A DNA stretch of 64,000 nucleotides from CAYSYM01 sp964435115. Lineage in GTDB: Bacteria > Chloroflexota > UBA6077 > CF-72. The first letter of the stretch is position 1. Every line of letters starts with the position of its first letter. The translations under genes and the position numbers were made by a program. Where the stretch lies: the NCBI GenBank assembly GCA_964435115.1, contig CAYSYM010000011.1:10302-74301 (forward strand), given 5' to 3'. This document shows, one piece after another, positions 6,944 through 15,225 of the stretch. Under the pieces are notes generated by a model that worked only from the letters and a program-made list of their open reading frames with translations, ran no database searches and was not told where the DNA came from.

Positions 6944-8854
6944 TTGCACCGCCTTCTACGCGTGCTGCTCGGCGTCCTCGTGGTCGCCGCAGCCACCATG
7001 CCGGCCGCGCCCATGGCGCTGGCCCAGACAACCGACGAGCGGTTCTTCCCGCAGACGAGCTACCGCATCGACAACGACGCCTTCTGGAGCTACTTCCAGC
7101 GACGGGGCGGCGTGCGCACGTTCGGCTACCCCGTGTCCCGGCAGTTCCGGCTGGACGGGTTCCCGGTCCAGATCTTCCAGCGCGAGGTGATGCAGCAGAA
7201 GCCGGACGGCTCCGTCGCCACGCTGAACCTGCTGGACGAAGGGCTGATGCCCTACACCCGCATCAACTTCTCCACGTTCCCGGCCCCTGATCCGGCAATC
7301 ATCGCCGCCACCCCGCTACCGAGCGACCCGGCCTACGCGGAGAAGATCATCCAGTTCGTGGCCGACCAGGCGCCCGACACCTTCGAGGGCGAGCCCGTCA
7401 ACTTCGGCCAGACGTTCAACACCACCGTCACCTACGAGGACGCCTACCCGAACGGCGACGGGCCGGCCTCCGTAATGCCGCTGTTCAACCTGGAGCTCTG
7501 GGGCGCGCCGACCTCCCGGCCCACCCGCGATCCCAGCAACTTCAACTTCATCTACCAGCGCTTCCAGCGCGGCATCATGCACTACGACAAGACGACCGGC
7601 CTGACGCAGGGGCTGCTGCTGGCCGACTACCTGAAGGCGATCCTGACCGGCCAGAACCTGCCGCCGGACCTGGAGGCCCAGGCTCGCGGGTCGCGCTTCT
7701 ACAGGCAGTACGCGCCCGGCCAGCCAGGCAGCATCGCCCGCCCGGCCGAGCTGCCCGGCAGCGACCTGACCAATGCGTTCGAGCAGCAGCAGCCCGCCAC
7801 CGGGGGCGCGACCCCCGTGGCACCCGCCAGCGGCTTCGCCTACGGCTTCCAGATCCACATGTGGGATGCGAACGCCGAGGCGAAGGACCTGATCGCCGGG
7901 ATTGCCAGGGGCGCCGGCTTCAACTGGGTCAAGCAGCAGGTCGAGTGGAATGCCGTCGAGCGGGCGCCCGGCCAGTATGACTGGGGCGAGCTGGACGCCA
8001 TCGTCAACGCCGCCAACGCCAAGGGGCTGCAGGTCCTCCTGACCGTGGTCCAGGCGCCGCCGTTCTACCGCGGCGCCTCGAGCGGCTTCATGCCCGCCGA
8101 TCCGAGCACCTTCCAGACGTTCATGCAGGCCCTGGCCGCGCGCTACGCCGGGCGGGTGCAGGCGTACGAGCTGTGGAACGAACAGAACCTCGACCGCGAG
8201 ACTGGGCCGGGCAACGTCAACCCGGCGAACTACCTGCAGCTCCTGAAAGCCGGGTACACCGGCGTCAAGGCGGGCGACAGCCAGGCGCTGGCGCTGCTGG
8301 GCGCGCCGAGTCCGACAGGAGCCAGCGTCCCCGGTGTCTCGATGGACGACCTCGAGTACCTGCGCCAGCTCTTCGCGATCAATGGCGGCGAAGTGACACA
8401 GTACTTCGACGCGCTCAGCGCCCACCCGAGCGGGTTCTCCAACCCGCCCGACTGCACGCCGGCGACGCCGGAGTGCAGCCTCTCCGGCGGCTTCAACAAT
8501 GACCCCAGCTTCTTCGCCTTCTACCGCGTAGCCCAGTACCGCGAGGTGATGGTCCAGAATGGCGACGGCGCCAAGAGGATCTGGTTCACCGAGTTCGGGT
8601 ATGACTCGACGGACGCTCCGCCGCCTGGCTACGAGTACGCCCGGTTCATCAACGAGCAGCAGCAGGGCCAGTTCCTGGTGCGCGCCTTCCAGAAGGCGCG
8701 CGAGCTGGACTACGTCGGGGGCATGATCGTCTGGAACCTGAACTTCCAGCCGTTCGTCCCGAAGTCTGACGAGAAGTGGGGCTTCGGCGTGATCCGGCCT
8801 GACTGGAGCCCGCGGCCGGCGTACGCCATGCTGGCGGCGATGCCGAAGCCGTAG
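6944..8854 (+). CDS. Secreted glycoside-hydrolase-like protein (clan GH-A fold)
   Basis: A 636-residue protein. Residues 1-28 are a signal peptide ending MALAQ. Residues 33-250 form a domain starting FFPQTSYRIDNDAFWSYFQR with GGVRTFGYPVSRQF, common in secreted Chloroflexota proteins. A Pro/Gln-rich linker (about 265-295) leads to a (beta/alpha)8 glycosidase-like domain from about 300. The likely acid/base is Glu413 in YELWNEQNL and the likely nucleophile Glu550 in IWFTEFGYD, placed as in GH5/GH39-type clan-A enzymes; GFGVIRPDWSPRPAY near the end is also typical. Substrate unknown. The TTG start has AGGGAGGT just upstream. A strong hairpin follows the gene. Confidence 0.75.
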   Translation: MHRLLRVLLGVLVVAAATMPAAPMALAQTTDERFFPQTSYRIDNDAFWSYFQRRGGVRTFGYPVSRQFRLDGFPVQIFQREVMQQKPDGSVATLNLLDEGLMPYTRINFSTFPAPDPAIIAATPLPSDPAYAEKIIQFVADQAPDTFEGEPVNFGQTFNTTVTYEDAYPNGDGPASVMPLFNLELWGAPTSRPTRDPSNFNFIYQRFQRGIMHYDKTTGLTQGLLLADYLKAILTGQNLPPDLEAQARGSRFYRQYAPGQPGSIARPAELPGSDLTNAFEQQQPATGGATPVAPASGFAYGFQIHMWDANAEAKDLIAGIARGAGFNWVKQQVEWNAVERAPGQYDWGELDAIVNAANAKGLQVLLTVVQAPPFYRGASSGFMPADPSTFQTFMQALAARYAGRVQAYELWNEQNLDRETGPGNVNPANYLQLLKAGYTGVKAGDSQALALLGAPSPTGASVPGVSMDDLEYLRQLFAINGGEVTQYFDALSAHPSGFSNPPDCTPATPECSLSGGFNNDPSFFAFYRVAQYREVMVQNGDGAKRIWFTEFGYDSTDAPPPGYEYARFINEQQQGQFLVRAFQKARELDYVGGMIVWNLNFQPFVPKSDEKWGFGVIRPDWSPRPAYAMLAAMPKP

Positions 8855-8873
8855 CGCTCGCGGCGCGAGCGAT

Positions 8874-8903
8874 GCAGGGGCGACGCGTGGGCGTCGCCCC
8901 TGC
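8874..8903 (+). terminator. Strong 13-bp stem-loop after the glycosidase gene
   Basis: GCAGGGGCGACGC (8874-8886), loop GTGG, then the exact complement GCGTCGCCCCTGC (8891-8903). It begins 20 bp after the stop at 8854. There is no T-tract, only GTGGTTCC, as is common for hairpin terminators in very GC-rich genomes. Confidence 0.7.
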
Positions 8904-8953
8904 GTGGTTCCCGGGACGTCGCGGCGCCTGGCCCACCGTGCGCCCCGGCCAGC

Positions 8954-8959
8954 TATCCT
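8954..8959 (+). promoter_or_regulatory. -10 box TATCCT, leaderless gene
   Basis: TATCCT ends 9 nt before the GTG at 8969 and no Shine-Dalgarno-like run lies between. The mRNA probably begins at or very near the start codon. Confidence 0.5.
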
Positions 8960-8968
8960 GGCGCCAGG

Positions 8969-9394
8969 GTGACCTCGAAGGGTCAGACGCCCCGATGGCG
9001 CAGCGTACCAATCCCCGCCGAGCCCGAGGGCAAGGTGGTCGTGGTGCGGGTGTGCTTGCCAGACGACGTGGAGGGGCGCTTCGTGCTCGACACCGGGGCG
9101 GGAACGTCCGGGCTGAGCCTCGCGTGCGCGCGCCGGCTCGCCCTCCCCCTGCGCCCCAGCCTGCGCGTCCGCACGCCCATGGGCCTCACCGCGGTTGGCA
9201 CGCTCCACGTGCCCTGGCTGGTGGTTGGACCGCTCCGCGTCGCTCAGCTGCGGCTCGCGGTTGTGCCGCTCCCCGACGACCGGGTGGACGGGCTCCTTGG
9301 GCTGGATGTCTTCCGCGCGCTCGGCGCCGTCGGCGTTACCCTGTTGCTCCACCCACCCCGCGTCGAGGTGCTCCTCCCGGTCGACGAGGGCTGA
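8969..9394 (+). CDS. Retroviral-type aspartyl protease-like protein
   Basis: A 141-residue protein with the hallmark FVLDTGAGTSGLS (catalytic Asp in DTGA, residues about 41-44) and a downstream Ile/Leu-Leu-Gly block, VDGLLGLDVFRALGA. These are the two signatures of single-lobe pepsin/retropepsin-fold domains, which work as dimers. There is no signal peptide or membrane helix, so it is probably cytoplasmic. The substrate is unknown. The start GTG 8969 fits a leaderless transcript. Confidence 0.75.
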   Translation: MTSKGQTPRWRSVPIPAEPEGKVVVVRVCLPDDVEGRFVLDTGAGTSGLSLACARRLALPLRPSLRVRTPMGLTAVGTLHVPWLVVGPLRVAQLRLAVVPLPDDRVDGLLGLDVFRALGAVGVTLLLHPPRVEVLLPVDEG

Positions 9395-9568
9395 TGCCCG
9401 CCCTCGCCCGCGCGGTCGCCACCGGCAGCCGGCGCGAGGCGCAGGCGCGGCCCACCGGCAGCCCTCGCGCGCAGGAGGCGTGAACCAGCTCGGCCGGGCT
9501 CAGCCTGGAGTCGAACGCAGGCCCCGGCTCGCGCCCCGAACGCTGGTTGAACGCGACGGGCGAAGCGC

Positions 9569-10447
9569 CTACGGCCGCGCCACCCGCACGCCAGCGGCCT
9601 CCTCCCACAGGCGGACCAGGCCGGCCATGTCGTCTTCGCCCAGCCCGCGCCCCCGTGCCTCGATGAACCGCTGCTCTGCGAGGGCGCCAAGCAGCAGCGG
9701 CACGTTCGCGGCGCGGGCCTCGGCGTGGATCAGCCCCAGGTCCTTGAGGAGCAGGTTCGCGGGCGTCGCGGCGCTGAAGTCACGCGCCATGATGCGCGGC
9801 AGGTGGCGCGTCATCATCGTCGAGCCGCCGTAGGAGGTCCCGATCAGGTCGAGCAGGACCTGGGGGTCCGCCCCGAGCTTGGCGCCGAAGACCGCCGCCT
9901 CGGCGATGGCAGCCGTGTGCACGCCCACCAGGAGCTGGTTCACGAGCTTGACCACCTGGCCGGCGCCGACCAGGCCGCACAGCCGGATATTCTGGCCGAA
10001 CGCCTCGAACACCGGCAGCACCCGGTCGAACGCGGCCCGGTCGCCACCCACCATCACCGTGAGCGTGCCCGCTCGGGCGCCGGGTGGCCCGCCTGAGACC
10101 GGCGCGTCCAGGAAGCTCGCCCCTCGGGCGGCGAGCTGCTCCGCGCACCAGCGGTTCAGGCTGGGGCTCACCGTGGAGTGGTCCGCGTAGACCTGGCCGG
10201 CGCGAGCCGCGCCTGCCATCTCCGCGTACACCTGCTCCACCGACTCGGGCGTCGGCAGCGCCGAGAGGACGACGTCGGCGCGCTCGGCGACCTCGCGCGC
10301 CGACGCGGCGGGGCGGGCGCCCGTGGCTGCGACCGCGTCCATGGCGCCGCGTGACCGGTTGAACACGTGGACGATGTAGCCCGCCTCGAGCAGCCGTTCG
10401 GTCATTGGCCGCCCCATCTTCCCGATCCCGACGAAGCCTGTCTCCAT
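9569..10447 (-). CDS. 3-hydroxyisobutyrate dehydrogenase-family oxidoreductase
   Basis: A 292-residue beta-hydroxyacid dehydrogenase. It has the Rossmann motif GFVGIGKMGRPMTERL at the N-terminus, the substrate loop DAPVSGGPPGARAGTLTVMV and the catalytic Lys in GAGQVVKLVNQLL. The C-terminal KDLGLIHAEA helix completes the fold. The family oxidises 3-hydroxyisobutyrate (valine pathway), tartronate semialdehyde or similar substrates. Lying downstream of leucine-catabolic genes, it may serve valine breakdown. A GGGGAG site precedes ATG 10447, and TACCCT at 10479-10484 (minus strand) suggests its own promoter. Exact substrate not provable here. Confidence 0.8.
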   Translation of the reverse strand: METGFVGIGKMGRPMTERLLEAGYIVHVFNRSRGAMDAVAATGARPAASAREVAERADVVLSALPTPESVEQVYAEMAGAARAGQVYADHSTVSPSLNRWCAEQLAARGASFLDAPVSGGPPGARAGTLTVMVGGDRAAFDRVLPVFEAFGQNIRLCGLVGAGQVVKLVNQLLVGVHTAAIAEAAVFGAKLGADPQVLLDLIGTSYGGSTMMTRHLPRIMARDFSAATPANLLLKDLGLIHAEARAANVPLLLGALAEQRFIEARGRGLGEDDMAGLVRLWEEAAGVRVARP

Positions 10448-10506
10448 GCGTGCTCCCCGTGTGAGATGCGCGCTCGTTAGGGTACGCGCCCGCGCGCCGG
10501 CGCGCC

Positions 10507-11430
10507 CTAGGACAGCCCGGGGGACGGGCGCAGCCGCCCGCCCGCCTGGTAGACCTTGCTCGGCAGCGGGTGCCCCACCGCGTCGGCGATGGAGCGCGAG
10601 GCGGTGAGCACACGATCCAGGTCCACGCCGTGGTGGATGCCCATCCCGTCCAGCAGGTACACCAGGTCTTCCGTCGCCAGGTTGCCGGCCGCGTTCGGGC
10701 CCGCGAAGGGGCAGCCGCCCAGGCCTCCGGCGGAGCTGTCGAAGACAGCGATGCCGTGCTCCAGGCTCGCCATGACGTTCGCCAGCGCCGCGCCGCGCGT
10801 GTCGTGGAAGTGCATCCCCCACGCTGCGGCCGGCGCGGCACCCAGCAGCTCGTCGAGCAGGCGATCGACGTCCCCGGGGGTACCCACGCCGATCGTGTCC
10901 CCAATCCCCACCTCGTCGACACCCAGCTCGAGGAGGCGCTCCGCCACGGCGCGCACCTGCGCCGGCCGCACTTCCCCCTCATACGGGCAGCCCAGCGCGA
11001 CGGAGATGTAGGCGCGCACCCAGAGCCCCGCCGGCTTCGCCCGGGCGAGGACAGCTCGCGCGTCCTCGATCGACTCGTCGATGGTCCGGTTGATGTTCGC
11101 CCGCGCGAAGCTCTCGGTAGCGGCCGTGAACAGCGCGATCTCGCGCGCACCGGCGGCCAGGGCGCGCTCCAGGCCCTTCGGGTTCGGCACCAGGACCGGG
11201 TAGCGGACGCCGGGCCGCCGGCGGATCGCGCCGAAGACGGTGGCGGCATCGGCCAGCTGGGGGACCGCCTTCGGATGCACGAACGAGGTCGCCTCGATCA
11301 TCTCGAAGCCTGCTTCTGACAGCAGGTCGACGAAGCGCACTTTGACCTCGGTGGGGATCCGCGCCGGCTCGTTCTGCAGCCCGTCGCGCGGGCCGACCTC
11401 CACGATGCGAACGTGCTCTAGCCTCGCCAT
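10507..11430 (-). CDS. mvaB: Hydroxymethylglutaryl-CoA lyase
   Basis: A 307-residue TIM-barrel protein of the HMGL-like family. VEVGPRDGLQNEP, EATSFVHPKAVPQLAD, GMHFHDTRGAALAN and the C-terminal GGLGGCPFAGPNAAGNLATE with the catalytic Cys are all present. It cleaves HMG-CoA to acetyl-CoA and acetoacetate, the last step of leucine breakdown. It starts 7 bp after the stop of the biotin carboxylase gene, so the two are co-transcribed; mccB and mccA upstream give the preceding step of the pathway. Confidence 0.93.
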   Translation of the reverse strand: MARLEHVRIVEVGPRDGLQNEPARIPTEVKVRFVDLLSEAGFEMIEATSFVHPKAVPQLADAATVFGAIRRRPGVRYPVLVPNPKGLERALAAGAREIALFTAATESFARANINRTIDESIEDARAVLARAKPAGLWVRAYISVALGCPYEGEVRPAQVRAVAERLLELGVDEVGIGDTIGVGTPGDVDRLLDELLGAAPAAAWGMHFHDTRGAALANVMASLEHGIAVFDSSAGGLGGCPFAGPNAAGNLATEDLVYLLDGMGIHHGVDLDRVLTASRSIADAVGHPLPSKVYQAGGRLRPSPGLS

Positions 11431-11437
11431 GGCTGCC

Positions 11438-13417
11438 TCAGCCCTCCTCGCCAATCTCGACCAGCACCGCGCCACGCGCCGCCTGCTCGCCTTCCGCAAC
11501 GTGCACCGCCGTGACGACGCCAGCATGCGGCGCCTCGATCACGTGCTCCATCTTCATCGCCTCGAGCACGAGCAGGGGCTGGTTCGACTGTACGCGCGCC
11601 CCGGCGCGGACGGCGACCTTCGCCACGCGGCCCGGCATGGGAGCCGTGAGCACGCCCCGCCCGGCTCCGCCGTGCGCCGCACGCTCGGGCGCCGCTCCGG
11701 CCCGCTCGACCTCGCGCTGCAGCCGGTAGCTCCGCCCGCGCCATTCGACCACCAGCTCCGACGGGTGCGTCACGTGCACCACCGCGGTGTCGGCGCCGCC
11801 GACACGCAGCCGCCGCGGGCCGAGACTCGCCGGCCGTGCGAGCGGCTCCACCCAGACCGCTCGGCCTTCCACCGCCACGCTCACCGCGTCCGACTCCAGC
11901 TCACCCGCGGCGAGCGCCTCCACGCACCGCCCGGCCCGAACCCAGCGGCTGGGCTGGTCGATGCGCCCCACCCGCCACGCGCCCGGGCCCCGCCACGGAT
12001 CGGCGGCCGGCGCCGCAGAGGCCAGGAGGTCGTGCGCGCTCGCCACGGCGACAACCTCATCCGGCACGACCGCCAGCGCGTCGACGATCCCGTGCTCGGC
12101 CAGGAAGCTGGTGTGGAGCGCCCCGGCCCGGAACGCCGGGTGCTCCAGCGTGGCGAGCAGGAGATCGACGTTCGTGCGCACGCCCGCCACGCGTGTCTCG
12201 CGCAGCGCCCGGATCATCCGCTCCAGCGCGGCCGCGCGGTCCGTGCCATGAGCGACGACCTTGGCGAGCAGCGAGTCGTAGTGGGATGGCACCGGCGCGC
12301 CGGGGTAGACGCCCGCGTCCGTCCGCACGAACGGCGGGACTGCAAATTCGACCACCGTGCCCGCCGAGGGCAGGAAGCCCGCGAGCGGGTCTTCGGCGAC
12401 GATGCGACACTCGATCGCGTGGCCGTCCAGCCGCACGTCGGCCTGCGAGAACGGCAGCGCTTCCCCGGCCGCAACGCTGATCTGGAGCGCCGCCAGGTCC
12501 AGCCCGGCCACCGCCTCCGTGACCGGGTGCTCCACCTGGAGCCGCGTGTTCACTTCGAGGAAGGCGAACCGCCCGTCCTCGTCCAGGAGGAACTCCACCG
12601 TCCCAGCGCTGGCGTACCCCGCCGCGCGCGCCAGCCGCAGCGCGGCCACGCCCATCTCCTCCCGCAGCGCCGGGGACACAGCCGGCGACGGCGTCTCTTC
12701 GACCAGCTTCTGGTGGCGGCGCTGAATGCTGCACTCCCGCTCGCCCAGGTGCACCAGGTGGCCGAAGCGGTCGCCCAACACCTGGACCTCCACGTGGCGC
12801 GGGCGGCGCAGGTACCGCTCCAGCAGCACCCGGCCGTCCCCAAAGCTGGCCAGCGCTTCGCGCCGTGCCGCCTCGAGCTGCGCCGCGAGCTGGTCGGCAC
12901 GCTCGACCACCCGCATGCCTCGGCCGCCGCCGCCGGCGCTGGCCTTGATCAGCAGCGGGTAGCCGAGCTCCACGGCCGCCTCGGCGAGGCGCTCGGGGTC
13001 CTGGCTCTCGCCGTGGGAGCCGGGGAGCAGCGGCACGCCAGCGCGCCTGGCCAGCGCCTTCGCCCGCGCCTTGTCGCCCAGCAAGCGCATGGCGGCCGGT
13101 GGTGGGCCGACCCAGGCTAGGCCGGCGTCCAGGCACGCCTGGGCGAAGCCGGGGTTCTCGGCCAGGAACCCATACCCGGGGTGGATCGCTTCGGCGCCGC
13201 TCACCCGCGCCGCGCGCAGGACCGCCGCCTGGTTCAGGTAGCTCTCGGCGGCCGGGGCGGGCCCGAGGCGGTGCGCCTCGTCGGCCTCGAGCACGTGGAG
13301 CGCCCGCGCGTCCGCGTCCGAGTAGACGGCGATGGCCCGAATCCCGAGCCTGCGGCAGGCGCGGATGAGCCGTACGGCGATCTCGCCTCGGTTAGCGATG
13401 AGCAGCGTCGTAAACAT
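11438..13417 (-). CDS. mccA: Methylcrotonyl-CoA carboxylase biotin-carboxylase/carrier subunit
   Basis: A 659-residue protein. Residues 1-450 are a biotin carboxylase (LIANRGEIAVRLIRACRRLG at the start, the ATP-grasp loop KASAGGGGRGMRVV, EVNTRLQVEHPVTE). The C-terminus is a biotinyl carrier domain with the biotin Lys at about 622 in LEAMKMEH. It carboxylates biotin with ATP and bicarbonate and works with MccB. The neighbours mccB and HMG-CoA lyase make 3-methylcrotonyl-CoA the likely acceptor rather than propionyl- or acetyl-CoA. The ribosome site AAAGGAAG precedes ATG 13417. Confidence 0.9.
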   Translation of the reverse strand: MFTTLLIANRGEIAVRLIRACRRLGIRAIAVYSDADARALHVLEADEAHRLGPAPAAESYLNQAAVLRAARVSGAEAIHPGYGFLAENPGFAQACLDAGLAWVGPPPAAMRLLGDKARAKALARRAGVPLLPGSHGESQDPERLAEAAVELGYPLLIKASAGGGGRGMRVVERADQLAAQLEAARREALASFGDGRVLLERYLRRPRHVEVQVLGDRFGHLVHLGERECSIQRRHQKLVEETPSPAVSPALREEMGVAALRLARAAGYASAGTVEFLLDEDGRFAFLEVNTRLQVEHPVTEAVAGLDLAALQISVAAGEALPFSQADVRLDGHAIECRIVAEDPLAGFLPSAGTVVEFAVPPFVRTDAGVYPGAPVPSHYDSLLAKVVAHGTDRAAALERMIRALRETRVAGVRTNVDLLLATLEHPAFRAGALHTSFLAEHGIVDALAVVPDEVVAVASAHDLLASAAPAADPWRGPGAWRVGRIDQPSRWVRAGRCVEALAAGELESDAVSVAVEGRAVWVEPLARPASLGPRRLRVGGADTAVVHVTHPSELVVEWRGRSYRLQREVERAGAAPERAAHGGAGRGVLTAPMPGRVAKVAVRAGARVQSNQPLLVLEAMKMEHVIEAPHAGVVTAVHVAEGEQAARGAVLVEIGEEG

Positions 13418-13521
13418 GGGCTGGCGCGGCGAAAGGAAGCATGGCAGATGTCAGCCTTGAGGTGGCGGCACCGCGGGGTGAGCCTGCTCTCTGCGAGCCG
13501 ATCGCTGATAGCCGGACGCCA

Positions 13522-15129
13522 CTACATGCGGAACACGCCGAAGCGGGTCTCCGGAATGGGGGCGTTCAGCGCCGCCGCGAGGCCCAGGCCCAGCACCAGG
13601 CGCGTGTCCGCCGGGTCGATGATGCCGTCGTCCCACAGCCGCGCGGTCGAGTAGTACGGACTCCCCTCCTCCTCGTACTTCGCCAGCGTCGGCGCCACGA
13701 ACGCTTCGCGCTCCGCGTGGCTCAGGTCCCGCCCCTCGCGCTTGAGGTTGTCCAGCCGGACCTGGAGGAGCACGCTGGCTGCCTGCTGGCCGCCCATGAC
13801 GCTGATGCGGGCGTTCGGCCACATCCAGAGCTGCCGTGGCGCGTACGCCCGGCCGCACATGCTGTAGTTGCCCGCCCCGAAGCTCCCGCCGACGATCACC
13901 GTGAGCTTGGGCACCCGGGCGTTCGCCACCGCCATGACCATCTTGGCGCCGTCGCGCGCGAGGCCTCGGTGCTCGTACTCCTTGCCCACCATGAACCCGG
14001 TGATGTTCTGGAGGAAGACCAGGGGAATGCGCCGCTGGCAGCACAGCTCCACGAAGTGCGCACCCTTGAGGCTGCTCTCACTGAACAGGATCCCGTTGTT
14101 GGCGACGATCCCCACTGGGTAGCCCATGATCCGCGCGAACCCCGTGACGAGGGTCGTGCCATAGCTGGCCTTGAACTCGTCCAGATCGCTTGCATCCACG
14201 ATGCGGGCGATCACCTCCCGCACGTCGAACTGCTTACGCAGGTCGGCCGGCACGATCCCGTAGAGTTCGCGTGGATCGAAGGCGGGCTCGCGTGGCGGCA
14301 GCACCTCCCAGGGGGCCTCCTTGCGCGCGGGGAGATGCGCCAGGATCCGCCGCGTGATGGCCAGCGCGTGCCGGTCGTCGAGCGCGTAGTGGTCGGCAAC
14401 GCCCGAGATGCGCGTGTGCACGTCCGCTCCGCCCAGCTCCTCGGCGGTCACGTCCTCACCCGTCGCCGCCTTCACCAGCGGCGGCCCGCCGATGAAGATC
14501 GTCCCCGTCCCGCGCACAATGACGGTCTCGTCGCTCATCGCCGGCACGTAGGCGCCGCCGGCCGTGCACGAGCCCATGACCACCGCCACCTGGGCAATGC
14601 CCCTCGCGGACAGGTTGGCCTGGTTGAAGAAGATGCGCCCGAAGTGCTCGCGGTCCGGGAACACGTCCGCCTGGAGCGGCAGGAAGGCGCCGCCCGAGTC
14701 CACCAGGTAGACGCACGGAAGCCGGTTCTGCTCGGCGACCTCCTGGAGGCGGAGGTGCTTCTTCACCGTCATCGGGTAGTACGTCCCGCCCTTCACGGTG
14801 GCGTCGTTGGCGACGATCGCCACCTCCCTGGCTGCCACGGAGCCGATGCCGGTGATGATGCCCGCGGAGGGAGCCTCGTCGTCGTACATCCCCCAGGCGG
14901 CTAGGGGTGAGAGCTCCAGGAACGGCGTACCGGGATCCACGAGCCGGTCGATGCGCTCGCGCGCGAGCAGCTTGCCACGCTCGCGGTGGCGTTTGACCGC
15001 CTCCTCCCCGCCGCCCCGCTTGACCAGCGCCAGCCGCTGGCGCAGCGTCCGAACGAGCGCCAGGTTGTGCTCGCGGTTCGCCTGGAACTCGGCGCTCCCG
15101 GGGTCGACCCGTGTCTCCAGGACCGGCAT
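13522..15129 (-). CDS. mccB: Methylcrotonyl-CoA carboxylase carboxyltransferase subunit
   Basis: A 535-residue carboxyltransferase with crotonase-like halves. GIGSVAAREVAIVANDATVK, GGTYYPMTVKKHLRLQEVAE and YLVDSGGAFLPLQADVFPD are specific to the MCC-beta group, which favours leucine catabolism over acetyl- or propionyl-CoA carboxylase. It transfers carboxyl from biotin to 3-methylcrotonyl-CoA. First gene of a four-gene minus-strand cluster. ATG 15129 lies 7 nt after a TACCCT -10 box with no Shine-Dalgarno site, so the operon mRNA is probably leaderless. Confidence 0.93.
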   Translation of the reverse strand: MPVLETRVDPGSAEFQANREHNLALVRTLRQRLALVKRGGGEEAVKRHRERGKLLARERIDRLVDPGTPFLELSPLAAWGMYDDEAPSAGIITGIGSVAAREVAIVANDATVKGGTYYPMTVKKHLRLQEVAEQNRLPCVYLVDSGGAFLPLQADVFPDREHFGRIFFNQANLSARGIAQVAVVMGSCTAGGAYVPAMSDETVIVRGTGTIFIGGPPLVKAATGEDVTAEELGGADVHTRISGVADHYALDDRHALAITRRILAHLPARKEAPWEVLPPREPAFDPRELYGIVPADLRKQFDVREVIARIVDASDLDEFKASYGTTLVTGFARIMGYPVGIVANNGILFSESSLKGAHFVELCCQRRIPLVFLQNITGFMVGKEYEHRGLARDGAKMVMAVANARVPKLTVIVGGSFGAGNYSMCGRAYAPRQLWMWPNARISVMGGQQAASVLLQVRLDNLKREGRDLSHAEREAFVAPTLAKYEEEGSPYYSTARLWDDGIIDPADTRLVLGLGLAAALNAPIPETRFGVFRM

Positions 15130-15136
15130 GCGCCTC

Positions 15137-15142
15137 AGGGTA
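15137..15142 (-). promoter_or_regulatory. -10 box TACCCT of the leucine-catabolic operon
   Basis: TACCCT on the minus strand, then GAGGCGC (7 nt) and the ATG of mccB. The facing gene at 15226 has its own -10 box TATGCT at 15195-15200, so the two promoters are back to back. Confidence 0.55.
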
Positions 15143-15225
15143 CGCGAACGCGGCCGGTCGCGAGCGACCCCTTCGGCGCGCCCGCCCACTCGCGTATGCT
15201 TCGGCGCTCCAGGAAGGACGGGCGC

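Noticed and set aside
7316..9352. Very long open frame on the minus strand (678 codons)
   Set aside because: It is antisense to the secreted glycosidase and the protease gene; its sequence is the usual His/Arg/Gly/Ala shadow of GC-rich codons with no family-like motif.
15196..15198. ATG 15196 as start of the second glycosidase
   Set aside because: It lies inside the -10 box TATGCT at 15195-15200; GTG 15226 has a clear AGGAAGGA site.
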